Below, piece after piece: positions 26,097 to 34,576 of a DNA stretch of 64,000 bases. The DNA lies in assembly GCF_001613385.1 (NCBI RefSeq), contig NZ_BDCG01000022.1, forward strand, positions 186,001-250,000, written 5' to 3'. The notes beneath the pieces were generated by a model. That model searched no databases and was not told where the DNA came from. It saw only the letters and a list, made by a program, of their open reading frames with translations. The stretch's first letter is position 1; every line of letters starts with the position of its first letter. Origin of the DNA: Nocardia flavorosea NBRC 108225. GTDB taxonomy: Bacteria > Actinomycetota > Actinomycetes > Mycobacteriales > Mycobacteriaceae. Position numbers and translations under genes: made by a program.

Positions 26097-26726
26097 TCAC
26101 GGCACCGGGACGAGATCGCGCTGTTCGGATCCGGGCACGCAGCTGTAGAACGACTCGACCGGGCTGTTCACGCCCGGCAATTCGACCGCGGCCAGCGCCT
26201 GCGCCTTGAACGCCTGCGCGGCCACGCTCGCACGGTGCAGCACCGGGCAGGCGGAACGGCCGAAATCCGCGGACGAGCCGGGCCCCCACCACCGCACTTC
26301 GTCGGCCAGATCGTGCGCGAGCACCCAGGACAGTCCCTCCTGCACCCGGGCGTCTGCTGCCCAGAGCTCGGCATCGAGTGCCAGCGCGTGCGGAACCAGT
26401 CCGCGCCGTTTCGCGGCCAGACCGGCCGCCAGGTCGACGACCCGGACTCCGAGGATGTCCAGCGGCCGCGATTCGGTGTGATCGGCGACGAGTACCACCA
26501 CTTCCCATCCCGCTGCCACCCGGTCGAACAGCCAGCCGCCCGCGGCGCGGACGACTCCGGCCACCGCCGGAGCCAGCACGACCAGATGCGGACGTACCGG
26601 ATGCCTTCGGATGCCGGTCACCGATCCGGCACCCGGACCGCGCGGCTCTCCGGCGGTGCGGGAGGCATCGAGGAGGTGTACCACTGCGGGTTCGTCCTGT
26701 GTTTCAGCGCCGCGGAGTGTAGACAT
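26097..26726 (-). CDS. Protein of unknown function coupled to a D-2-hydroxyacid dehydrogenase
   Basis: A 209-residue protein I do not recognise. No signal peptide is visible. The centre has alternating hydrophobic strands (HLVVLAPAVAGVV, WEVVVLVADHTESRPLDILGVRVVDL) suggesting an alpha/beta fold with Rossmann-like character. The C-terminal part is Ala/Val-rich with three cysteines or near-terminal aromatic motifs (SACPVLHRA, ESFYSCVPG). Its start lies 23 bp inside the 3' end of the dehydrogenase gene, so the two are co-translated and this protein probably serves the same pathway. Convergent with uidA. Confidence 0.65.
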   Translation of the reverse strand: MSTLRGAETQDEPAVVHLLDASRTAGEPRGPGAGSVTGIRRHPVRPHLVVLAPAVAGVVRAAGGWLFDRVAAGWEVVVLVADHTESRPLDILGVRVVDLAAGLAAKRRGLVPHALALDAELWAADARVQEGLSWVLAHDLADEVRWWGPGSSADFGRSACPVLHRASVAAQAFKAQALAAVELPGVNSPVESFYSCVPGSEQRDLVPVP

Positions 26727-27714
26727 CTCGCTCCGTCAGCGCGTTCAGCATCGGTTCGCCCGCGCGGTAACGGCGGAGGTTCTCGACGATCATATCGATC
26801 GAGCGTTGCGTCCGATCCGGTAAGCGCGGTGTCGAATGCGGAGTGATGACTACATTCGGCGCCTCCCACAGCGCGGATTCCGGCGGCAGCGGCTCGGGAT
26901 CGGTGACATCCAGGCCCGCGCCGGCGATCTGCCCCGAGTGCAACGCTTCGACCAATGCCTCCTGATCGATGAGCTGGCCGCGTGCCATGTTGACGAGGAA
27001 AGCCGATGTCTTCATCCGGGCGAACTGCGCGGTGGAGAACATGTGGTGGGTCGCGTCCGTGAGCTGCGCCGCGAGCATGACGACATCCGCTGCGTCGAGT
27101 AGTCGATCCAGGCTGTCGCCTCGGGTGGCGGACAGCATGACGTCCACATCCGGCGCGGGTTCCGCCGCGCTGCGCCGGTAGACGATGACATTCATCCCGA
27201 ATGCCTTGCCGAGGCGTGCCATCTCTTTCGCGGTATGGCCGAAGCCCACGATCCCGAGCGTCTTGCCGTAGAGCGCCAGTTGCTGTTCGGCGCCCGGGAA
27301 GCTCTGCCACCGATGCGCGGCCTGTTGTTCGAACAGTCGCCGGGCGTCGAAGGTGAGTGCAAGCGCGAAGTAGAAACCATGCTGGGCGAGTGCGGGCGCC
27401 GATCTGCCCGCTGAGCCGGTGACCACGAGGTTGCGGGCGAACAGTTCGGGCACCGCGGATCTGGTGAGACCGGAATGGTCGCAGTGCACCCAGCGCAGAT
27501 GCGGAGCGTCGAGATGCCGTTTGTCGATATCTCCTACCAGGACCGCAACATCCGCATGTTCGAGTGTCGCGGCGATACCCGCCGCGTCGCCGGGGTGGAG
27601 GTGGGCGAACTCCGCCGGTGCGAACGCCTGCCGGAGCTGCTCGATCTCGTCCGGCGTGTACATGACGGTGGCGAGCACACTGTGCACCTCCCGGGGGCGA
27701 CGGTCGTCGTTCAT
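26704..27714 (-). CDS. NAD-dependent D-2-hydroxyacid dehydrogenase
   Basis: A 336-residue D-isomer-specific 2-hydroxyacid dehydrogenase. The nucleotide-binding motif is GIVGFGHTAKEM, the catalytic Arg is in VNMARGQLID, the Glu in GLDVTDPEPLP and the His in VITPHSTPRLP, so the Arg-Glu-His triad is complete. It interconverts a 2-ketoacid and a D-2-hydroxyacid. Its exact substrate is unknown; candidates are products of the LarA-type enzyme or glyoxylate/hydroxypyruvate. It leads the coupled gene at 26097 and has a LacI-type site upstream at 27781. Confidence 0.88.
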   Translation of the reverse strand: MNDDRRPREVHSVLATVMYTPDEIEQLRQAFAPAEFAHLHPGDAAGIAATLEHADVAVLVGDIDKRHLDAPHLRWVHCDHSGLTRSAVPELFARNLVVTGSAGRSAPALAQHGFYFALALTFDARRLFEQQAAHRWQSFPGAEQQLALYGKTLGIVGFGHTAKEMARLGKAFGMNVIVYRRSAAEPAPDVDVMLSATRGDSLDRLLDAADVVMLAAQLTDATHHMFSTAQFARMKTSAFLVNMARGQLIDQEALVEALHSGQIAGAGLDVTDPEPLPPESALWEAPNVVITPHSTPRLPDRTQRSIDMIVENLRRYRAGEPMLNALTERDVYTPRR

Positions 27715-27780
27715 CAGTGCCCACTTCCTCGTGGTGATCGTCGGCTACGTCGGGTCACCGTCGCATAGGACCTCAGGGGC

Positions 27781-27794
27781 GTCAATCGGTTGCC
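27781..27794. promoter_or_regulatory. LacI-type operator upstream of the D-2-hydroxyacid dehydrogenase
   Basis: GTCAATCGGTTGCC, one mismatch, 67 bp before the dehydrogenase ATG. The surrounding 467-bp divergent gap (27715-28181) holds no gene that I can support. Confidence 0.65.
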
Positions 27795-28110
27795 AAGACT
27801 TGTCCAGTGGTATCGCCGCCCTCGGCATGAGCCCGGGAAACCGCGGGTCATCGCGGGTCGATACCCCGGCTGTCACCTGCCGGCCGGAAGCGGAGAGGAA
27901 GTGCCCTTCCCCCCGCAACACCGCATGCGCTCACCGGCAACCAGAAGGCAGCTCGCCGGCTCCCGCGCACAGGTCTCATCCACCGGTTCGAGAATGTAAC
28001 TTCCTTAAATGGAGAAGATATGTGCAGATTCTGGCAATGCGCAGGTAGAAACCGGGTGACTGCGCACCCAACTGCCGGATTCGCAGCCATCGAGGACGGC
28101 GGCAACCCGC

Positions 28111-28124
28111 GGCAACCGCTTGTG
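28111..28124. promoter_or_regulatory. Weak LacI-type operator upstream of the ABC importer
   Basis: GGCAACCGCTTGTG keeps the left half-site and most of the right, and lies 58 bp before the binding-protein ATG. A near-repeat GGCAACCCG sits directly before it (28101-28109). Confidence 0.5.
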
Positions 28125-28181
28125 GGTTCCGGCCGTGGACCCGCGTAATTGACACACATCACAGAACAAGGAAGTTCGTAT

Positions 28182-29732
28182 ATGTCTTGTCAATCGCCCC
28201 GCGCGCGCCGACCGCGCATACTGGCCGCACTGATCGCCGCGGTCATCTGGTCCGCGGTCGCCGCCTGCGGTTACGACCAAGCCACCGGACCGTCAGCGAC
28301 CTCGGGCGAGACAACGCTCGCCTTCGCCGTCCAAGGTGCACCGAACTCCCTCGATCCCGCCCAGCTGATGGAAGGCCAGCAAGCGTATGTGTGGTCGGGG
28401 ATCTACGACACCCTGTTGTATCTGGACAACGACGGTGAGCTACAGCCCAACGCGGCCGAGAGCTGGCAGGTCAGCGAGGACGCCCGCACCGTCACGCTGA
28501 CTCTGCGCCCAGGTATGACTTTCAGTTCCGGCGCCCCGGTGAACGCGGCCGCGGTGAAGACGACCATGGAACGCACCAAGGCGACCGCCGGCCCGATGCA
28601 GAACTGGCTGGATATCGTCGAGACCGTCCGCACACCGGACGACCGGACAGTCGTCCTCGAACTCACCAGGCCCGACGCCGGTCTCCTGCCTGCCCTGGCG
28701 ATGGGACCGGGTGTTATCGGTGACCCGGCGACCATGGCGGAATCTCGCACCGCGCTGAACCCGGTCGGGTCCGGGCCCTACACCCTCGATACCGCACAGA
28801 CCGTACACGGCACGACGTACGTATTGAAACGGCGCGACGACTACTGGAATGCCGACGCCTACCCATTTTCCACAGTGAAGATCCGCGTGATACCAGACCG
28901 TACGGCTGCTCTCAACGCGTTGCAGGCGGGAGAACTCAATGCAGGCAGCGTCGAAGTCACACATCTGAGCCGGCTCGAGGCCAGTGGCTTCCAGGTGACG
29001 CCGGTCGAGGGCGCCTCGCTGGTCAGCGTGGTGATCGCCGACCGCAAGGGCGAACTCGTTCCCGCCCTGGCCGATCAGCGCGTGCGCGCCGCGATCAATA
29101 TGGCCTTCGACCGTACGAAGATCGTCGAACAACTCAATCACGGTTCCGGTAAACCTACGGTCCAGACGTTCAGCCCGCAGGGACCGGCATACGATCCCGC
29201 GCTGGCGAACGAGTACCCCTTCGACGTAGAAGGTGCCAAAAGGCTGCTGGCCGAGGCCGGCTACCCCGACGGGTTCGCAGTGACCATGCCGGAGACAACC
29301 CATGCCAAGACTTTCGCACCGACCATCACTCAATCACTCGCGGCTATCGGCATCACCGTGAACTGGGAGCCGATACCCCAGCAGCAGGCACCCGCCGCCG
29401 TGGCATCCAAACGGTTTCCACTGGTACTCGCCATCGACGCCGCCGCCCCGTTCCCGCGCGAACTGCAAGGGTTCACCCCGGAGCACGCCCGTAACCCTTT
29501 CCACACCACCGAACCCGAGCTCACCGCGCTGATCGACCGGTTCAACCGGGAACTCGACCCGGTGCGCGCCGGCGAACTCGCCGCGGAGATCAACGCGTTC
29601 ACCGTGCGCTACGCCTGGGATGCGCCGTTGCTGCACGTCACGATCAACTGGGTAACCAGCAAGGGCATCGAATACGTATCGCTCGGCGCGCGCGGGCTGA
29701 GCACCGTACGACAGTTCGATCTCGGGACGTGA
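28182..29732 (+). CDS. Family-5 extracellular solute-binding lipoprotein
   Basis: A 516-residue binding protein of the peptide/opine/nickel (SBP family 5) class, anchored by a lipobox ending VAAC at Cys29. The N-lobe starts FAVQGAPNSLDPAQLMEG, and PNAAESWQVSEDARTVTLTLRPGMTFSSG and the DYWNADAYPF region are typical. ATG 28182 follows AAGGAAG and starts a good signal peptide; the upstream in-frame ATG at 28149 does not. First gene of a four-protein importer. In this regulon the cargo may be a glucuronide oligomer or glycoconjugate; nickel, needed for the LarA cofactor, is an alternative because NikA belongs to the same family. Confidence 0.88.
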   Translation: MSCQSPRARRPRILAALIAAVIWSAVAACGYDQATGPSATSGETTLAFAVQGAPNSLDPAQLMEGQQAYVWSGIYDTLLYLDNDGELQPNAAESWQVSEDARTVTLTLRPGMTFSSGAPVNAAAVKTTMERTKATAGPMQNWLDIVETVRTPDDRTVVLELTRPDAGLLPALAMGPGVIGDPATMAESRTALNPVGSGPYTLDTAQTVHGTTYVLKRRDDYWNADAYPFSTVKIRVIPDRTAALNALQAGELNAGSVEVTHLSRLEASGFQVTPVEGASLVSVVIADRKGELVPALADQRVRAAINMAFDRTKIVEQLNHGSGKPTVQTFSPQGPAYDPALANEYPFDVEGAKRLLAEAGYPDGFAVTMPETTHAKTFAPTITQSLAAIGITVNWEPIPQQQAPAAVASKRFPLVLAIDAAAPFPRELQGFTPEHARNPFHTTEPELTALIDRFNRELDPVRAGELAAEINAFTVRYAWDAPLLHVTINWVTSKGIEYVSLGARGLSTVRQFDLGT

Positions 29733-29738
29733 TCTGCC

Positions 29739-30680
29739 TTGGTCCTCTACGCGCTCCGGCGACTGGCTATCGGTTCGATACTGGCCGTGCTGGTCACCCT
29801 CATCACCTACGTGCTGCTGAGCGGTTCGTTCGACAGCATCGTGCACGGCATCGTCGGCCCGGCGGCGACTCCGGAGACAATCGCGGAACGCAAGTCGGAT
29901 ATGGGATTGGACCGCCCGGTGCTCGTCCAGTATGTGGACTGGCTGAGCCGGGCGGTCCGTGGTGATTTCGGCGTCTCCTACTTCACCAGCGAACCGGTCG
30001 GGCCGGCCGTCTCCACCCGCCTCGGCGTGACCTTGTCCATCGTGGTGGTCGCACTGATCATCACCGCCGTCGTCAGCGCCGCCCTCGGCGTCCTGGCGGC
30101 CACCCGCAGCGGCGCCATCGACCGTATGGCGCAGGGCGTGTCACTGACCGGGACGCTGCTGCCGAACCTGCTGCTGGCGATCATCCTCGTCTACGTCCTC
30201 GCCATCGAACTGAAACTACTGCCCGCCACCGGCTTCACGCATTTCCGCGAGGACCCGGCACGCTGGGCCGCCACCATCACGATCCCCGTGATCGTATTGG
30301 TAGTGAACGGGATAGCCAATCTCAGTGCGCAGGTACGCGGCGCGATGATCGACGAACTGCGCAAGGACTACATCCGCACGCTGCGAACTCGCGGGATCTC
30401 CACCCGGTCGGTGGTGCTGCGCCATGCCCTGCGCAATGCCGCCGGGCCCGCGCTGACAGTGCTCTCGCTGGAGTTCATCACCATGCTCGGCGGAGCGCTC
30501 ATCATCGAAAACGTTTTTGCGATGCCCGGGTTCGGTTCCTATGCCTTCACCGCGGCCGTCCAGGGCGACGTGCCGGTCATCATGGGGATCACGCTGTTCG
30601 CCGTGATGCTGGTCGTGGGCATCAACCTGACCGTGGACCTCGTGAACGGCTGGCTCAACCCGAAGGCGAGAATTCATTGA
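29739..30680 (+). CDS. ABC importer permease, DppB/OppB type
   Basis: A 313-residue inner-membrane permease with about six helices. N-terminal LYALRRLAIGSILAVLVTLITYV is typical of DppB, and the EAA-loop region is seen around LRTRGISTRSVVLRHALRNAAGPAL with a following ENVFAMPGFGSYAF. The start is TTG, six bases after the binding-protein stop. It overlaps the next gene by TTGA. Pairs with the permease half of the 30677 fusion. Confidence 0.88.
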   Translation: MVLYALRRLAIGSILAVLVTLITYVLLSGSFDSIVHGIVGPAATPETIAERKSDMGLDRPVLVQYVDWLSRAVRGDFGVSYFTSEPVGPAVSTRLGVTLSIVVVALIITAVVSAALGVLAATRSGAIDRMAQGVSLTGTLLPNLLLAIILVYVLAIELKLLPATGFTHFREDPARWAATITIPVIVLVVNGIANLSAQVRGAMIDELRKDYIRTLRTRGISTRSVVLRHALRNAAGPALTVLSLEFITMLGGALIIENVFAMPGFGSYAFTAAVQGDVPVIMGITLFAVMLVVGINLTVDLVNGWLNPKARIH

Positions 30681-32479
30681 ACGCGGCACTTCCTCCTACC
30701 GGCGCGGCCACCACCGATGAGCCGGATGTTCGCACCGCAACGCTGCGCCGCCTGCTCCGCGACCCCCAGGCCGTCGCCACCGCCGGCCTCCTCCTCGTCC
30801 TGGTGGTACTGGGCCTGGCAGCCCCCGTCCTGGCCGGCCACGATCCGAACTTCGCTTCCCTGGACGCCATCAACGCCGATATCGGAACGCCGGGATTCCC
30901 GCTCGGCGGCGACCAGAACGGGCGCGATATCTTCGCTCGCCTCCTGCATTCGATCAACACCAGCGTGGTGTCGGCGCTCATCGGTACCGGTATCGCACTG
31001 GTGATCGGCGTCGGTTCCGGACTCGCCGGTGGCTACTTCGGTACCCGCACCCGCGTGGTCACCGAATGGGTGTTCAACCTGATCATGACCTTTCCCGGGC
31101 TTCTACTGCTGATTGTTCTCATGCCGGTGACCCACGGTGACTTCAGGTTCACCATGGCAATATTCGGCGTCCTGCTGTCGCCCGCGGTCTACCGCATCAC
31201 CCGTAATCAGGTGCTGGGTGTCAAGAACGAACTGTTCGTCGATGCCGCGCGGGTATCCGGTCTCCCGGACCGGCGCATCCTGGCCCGGCACGTACTGTTC
31301 GTCGTGCGCGGACCGATCATCATCGCCACCGCCTTCCTCGCCGGATCCGCCATCGGAGTACAGGCCGGGCTGGCCTTCCTCGGCGTCGGTTCCAGTACGG
31401 TCCCGAGCTTCGGTGCCATGATCGCCGACGGGTTCATCAACCTGTATGTCGAGCCACTCCAATTCGTCTGGCCCAGCCTCGGTCTCGGGATAATGACAGC
31501 CTCTCTGGTGTTGTTCGGCAATGCCCTGCGCGACACACTCGAAGGGCCATGCCACAAACCTGCGAAAGCACCCGGCGCGACGCGCATACGCGCTCTTCCC
31601 TGCAGCGATTCACCCGATTCACCCGCATTGCTGACGGTCCAGGGTCTGACCATCGCCTACCCCTCACCGTCCGGGAACCTCCGGGAAGTGGTCAGCGATG
31701 TGTCATTTCATCTCGACGCGGGTGAGACCCTGGGGCTGGTGGGAGAATCCGGGTCCGGCAAGACCCAGACCGCATTCGCTGTGCTCGGTGTCCTTCCCCC
31801 AGAAGCGGTCGTCACCGCCGGTTCCATCACCCTCGACGGGTACGAACTACTCGGACGCGGCGAGAAGCAACTCCGCACCGTGCGCGGCCGGGATATCGCC
31901 TATGTACCGCAGGAACCGATGACCAACCTCGATCCGTCGGTCACCATAGGTTCGCAACTCGCCGAGGGAGTACGCGCCGCCACCCCCATGTCCCGCCGGG
32001 CGGCTCGGCAACGAGTCATCGCGCTACTCGGCCAAGTCGGCATCCAGGACCCCCGGCGGGTCTTCGCCTCCTACCCACACCAGATTTCCGGGGGGATGGC
32101 GCAGCGCGTTCTCATAGCCGGTGCGGTCGCCTCCCGGCCCCGGATACTCATCGCCGACGAACCGACCACCGCGCTCGATGTCACGGTCCAGGCCGAAATC
32201 CTGGACCTGCTCCGCGACCTGCAGCAGCAACTGGGCATGGCGGTACTTCTGGTAACCCACAACTTCGGCGTCGTGGCGGACTTGTGCGACCGCGTCGCGG
32301 TGATGCGCCGCGGCACTATCGTCGAATGCGGAGACACCGCGTCACTGTTCACCGAACCCCGGCACGAGTACACCCGCATGCTTCTCGATTCCATCCTGGA
32401 CGGCAGCACGGCGCGCACCGATCCGCCCTCCGGCCGATATGCCGAGGTATCCGGCCCGACCACAATCGCTGCGGAGTGA
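30677..32479 (+). CDS. Fused ABC permease (DppC type) and ATPase (DppD type)
   Basis: A 600-residue fusion of two usually separate subunits. Residues about 1-290 are a DppC permease (LGGDQNGRDIFARLLHS, EAA-loop VDAARVSGLPDRRILARHVL). A linker of about 25 residues follows, then residues about 315-600 are an ATPase with Walker A GESGSGKTQ, signature ISGGMAQR, Walker B ILIADEPTTALD and switch His (VTHN). The start is a TTG overlapping the previous stop. One polypeptide would tether one ATP site to one permease. Since no stop lies between the halves, this is a real frame fusion; a sequencing-lost stop would be an alternative. Confidence 0.87.
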   Translation: MNAALPPTGAATTDEPDVRTATLRRLLRDPQAVATAGLLLVLVVLGLAAPVLAGHDPNFASLDAINADIGTPGFPLGGDQNGRDIFARLLHSINTSVVSALIGTGIALVIGVGSGLAGGYFGTRTRVVTEWVFNLIMTFPGLLLLIVLMPVTHGDFRFTMAIFGVLLSPAVYRITRNQVLGVKNELFVDAARVSGLPDRRILARHVLFVVRGPIIIATAFLAGSAIGVQAGLAFLGVGSSTVPSFGAMIADGFINLYVEPLQFVWPSLGLGIMTASLVLFGNALRDTLEGPCHKPAKAPGATRIRALPCSDSPDSPALLTVQGLTIAYPSPSGNLREVVSDVSFHLDAGETLGLVGESGSGKTQTAFAVLGVLPPEAVVTAGSITLDGYELLGRGEKQLRTVRGRDIAYVPQEPMTNLDPSVTIGSQLAEGVRAATPMSRRAARQRVIALLGQVGIQDPRRVFASYPHQISGGMAQRVLIAGAVASRPRILIADEPTTALDVTVQAEILDLLRDLQQQLGMAVLLVTHNFGVVADLCDRVAVMRRGTIVECGDTASLFTEPRHEYTRMLLDSILDGSTARTDPPSGRYAEVSGPTTIAAE

Positions 32480-32484
32480 GTGTT

Positions 32485-33333
32485 ATGACCCCCCTGCTCG
32501 AAGTAACCGATCTGCGTGTCGAGTTCCCGGGCCGCGGATTCCGCCCGCGCCCGGTCGAGGTGCTACATGCGGTGTCGTTGACGGTCGCCGCCGGCGAAAC
32601 CTTGGGCCTTGTAGGCGAATCCGGATCCGGAAAGACCACCATCGGGCGGGCGGTGCTCGGGTTGGTGCGCCCGAGTGGCGGAAGTATCCGGTTCGACGGC
32701 TCGGATATCACCTCGCTCGGCGGCGCTGCCCGGCGCGCGCTGGCCCGCGATCTGCAGGTGGTCTTCCAGGACCCCTACGGTTCCCTCAACCCTTCGCTGA
32801 CGATCGGCGATATTCTCAGCGAGCCGCTGGTCGTCCAGGGCACCGGACCGGCCGCCGCCCGTGCCCGCATCGCCGAATTGCTGGATCAGGTCGGCCTACC
32901 GGCCGATTCGGCCGCGCGACTACCACGTGAATTCAGCGGTGGTCAGCGGCAACGTATCGCAATCGCGCGGGCGCTGGCCCCGGAACCGAAGCTCATCGTC
33001 TGCGACGAACCTGTCTCCGCACTCGATCTGTCGACACAGGCACGGGTACTGGACCTGTTGGTCGATATCCAGCGGAACACCGGGGTGGCCTACCTGTTCA
33101 TCTCCCACGATCTCGCTGTCATCCGCCATATCAGCCACCGGGTCACCGTGCTCTACCGTGGCGATATCGTGGAAACCGGCGCGGGCGCCACCGTCACTGG
33201 CAATCCCACCCATCCGTACACGCAACGTCTGTTCTTGGCGGCTCCGGTCACCGACCCGGTCGAGCAGCGCCGCCGCCGTGAGGAGCGCCGGCGGCTTGCC
33301 GACATCGGTTCCGCCGACCGGAATCGGCACTGA
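32485..33333 (+). CDS. ABC importer ATPase, DppF/OppF type
   Basis: A 282-residue ATPase with Walker A GESGSGKTT, signature FSGGQRQR, Walker B LIVCDEPVSALD, switch His (ISHD) and the family C-terminal NPTHPYTQRLF. ATG 32485 is preferred because GGAG lies 8 bases before it; a GTG at 32476 overlapping the upstream stop (GTGA) is possible and adds three residues. Last gene of the importer; a strong terminator follows. Confidence 0.9.
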   Translation: MTPLLEVTDLRVEFPGRGFRPRPVEVLHAVSLTVAAGETLGLVGESGSGKTTIGRAVLGLVRPSGGSIRFDGSDITSLGGAARRALARDLQVVFQDPYGSLNPSLTIGDILSEPLVVQGTGPAAARARIAELLDQVGLPADSAARLPREFSGGQRQRIAIARALAPEPKLIVCDEPVSALDLSTQARVLDLLVDIQRNTGVAYLFISHDLAVIRHISHRVTVLYRGDIVETGAGATVTGNPTHPYTQRLFLAAPVTDPVEQRRRREERRRLADIGSADRNRH

Positions 33334-33398
33334 ACCGCCTGCTCACCGGTTCGTCGTACAGGGGCGGCGCACGATCACGGACCGATCGACGCCCGGCA

Positions 33399-33428
33399 GC
33401 CACGCCCACTGGACATGGTGGGCGTGGC
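33399..33428. terminator. Hairpin terminator after the ABC importer
   Basis: GCCACGCCCAC (33399-33409) and GTGGGCGTGGC (33418-33428) form a perfect 11-bp stem with an 8-base loop between convergent genes. Confidence 0.75.
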
Positions 33429-33436
33429 GCTCGTGT

Positions 33437-34318
33437 TCAACAGGCATCGGGTGTCGGCTCGCCTCCGGAAAGCCTGGTGACGAGGTCGATCAGCGCGCCG
33501 TGATCCCGGCCACCGTATCCCTGGGCGACGAGAGCTCCCATGAGTTGCGCCATCACGGCGCCGAGTGGGATCGCCACCCCGGCGTCTCGTGCCGCGGATT
33601 GGACGATTCCGAGATCCTTGTGGTGCAGATCGACCCGGAAGCCGGGGTCGAACCGGCGCTCGGCCATGGCCCGCGCTTTGCGGTCGAGGATCCGATTGCC
33701 CGCCAGCCCCCCGGCCAGGACCCGAATCGCTCCCTCGGTGTCGACCTGGTGGGCCCGCAGAAAGACCAGCGCCTCCGCGACCAGTTCGATCGTCCCGGCC
33801 ACGATCAACTGATTCGCCGCTTTGACGGTCTGGCCCGCGCCCGCGGCGCCCACGTGCACGACGGTGGTGCCCATGGCATCCAGCACCGGCTTCGCAGTGG
33901 CGAAGTCCGCGTCTGCTCCGCCGGCCATGATCGACAAGGTTCCGTCGACCGCCCCTTGTTCTCCGCCGGATACGGGCGCGTCCACCGCCCGCATCCGGGC
34001 AGCGATCTCACGCGACACGTCGGGCCGGATGGTGCTGCAGTCGATCAGCAGCGTTTCGGGTGCCGCATGGGCGAGGACACCCCCGGCGCCGAGCACCACC
34101 TCGCGGACATCGGGTGAGTCCGGCAACATCGTGACGACCACCTCGGCATCACGCACTGCTCCGGCGAGGGAGTCCGCGGCCTTTCCACCTGCCGCGACGA
34201 CACGATCCAGCTTGTCACGGCTCCGGTTGTATCCGGTGACTTCGAAACCGGCCTCCACCAGATTCACCGCCATCGGACCACCCATGATCCCCAAACCCAC
34301 GAACCCGATCTTCGTCAT
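33437..34318 (-). CDS. Beta-hydroxyacid dehydrogenase, tartronate-semialdehyde-reductase-like
   Basis: A 293-residue 6-phosphogluconate-dehydrogenase-superfamily enzyme. The Rossmann motif GFVGLGIMGGPMA opens the protein, DAPVSGGEQGAVDGTLSIM matches GarR/GlxR-type enzymes, and the catalytic Lys is in GQTVKAANQ. Members reduce tartronate semialdehyde to glycerate or oxidise 3-hydroxyisobutyrate. Just before DAPVSGG the chain seems a few residues shorter than usual. ATG 34318 starts exactly at the Rossmann strand. It shares an operator gap with the second lacI gene; no glyoxylate carboligase is in the window. Confidence 0.85.
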   Translation of the reverse strand: MTKIGFVGLGIMGGPMAVNLVEAGFEVTGYNRSRDKLDRVVAAGGKAADSLAGAVRDAEVVVTMLPDSPDVREVVLGAGGVLAHAAPETLLIDCSTIRPDVSREIAARMRAVDAPVSGGEQGAVDGTLSIMAGGADADFATAKPVLDAMGTTVVHVGAAGAGQTVKAANQLIVAGTIELVAEALVFLRAHQVDTEGAIRVLAGGLAGNRILDRKARAMAERRFDPGFRVDLHHKDLGIVQSAARDAGVAIPLGAVMAQLMGALVAQGYGGRDHGALIDLVTRLSGGEPTPDAC

Positions 34319-34430
34319 CGAGATGCTCTCCCAACTCCACGGTGCCGAACGACGACCGCGTACGGCTCGGTCCACGATTCGGCCATCACCGAAAACGCCT
34401 GTTCCACCGAATCAACCCGGCCCGGCAGAC

Positions 34431-34444
34431 CGCAATCTGTTGCG
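34431..34444. promoter_or_regulatory. LacI-type operator between the GarR-like gene and lacI paralogue 2
   Basis: CGCAATCTGTTGCG, arms CGCAA/TTGCG perfectly inverted. It can serve both divergent genes. Confidence 0.6.
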
Positions 34445-34504
34445 CCCAGTTGCCCTGCTGGCGGCTGCGGGAGGACCGATCCGGCGATGCCGGCGCACCA
34501 CCAG

Positions 34505-34518
34505 GTCAACCCATTGCC
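34505..34518. promoter_or_regulatory. Weak LacI-type site upstream of lacI paralogue 2
   Basis: GTCAACCCATTGCC, two mismatches to the consensus, 58 bp before the lacI start. Confidence 0.4.
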
Positions 34519-34576
34519 ATAATCGACCGACCGTCGGCACGACAGGACCGCCGGACGAACCCGACAAGGAGAGCAC

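Noticed and set aside
28149..28181. Upstream ATG of the solute-binding protein
   Set aside because: It would put extra polar residues before the signal peptide; ATG 28182 has AAGGAAG and a proper lipoprotein leader.
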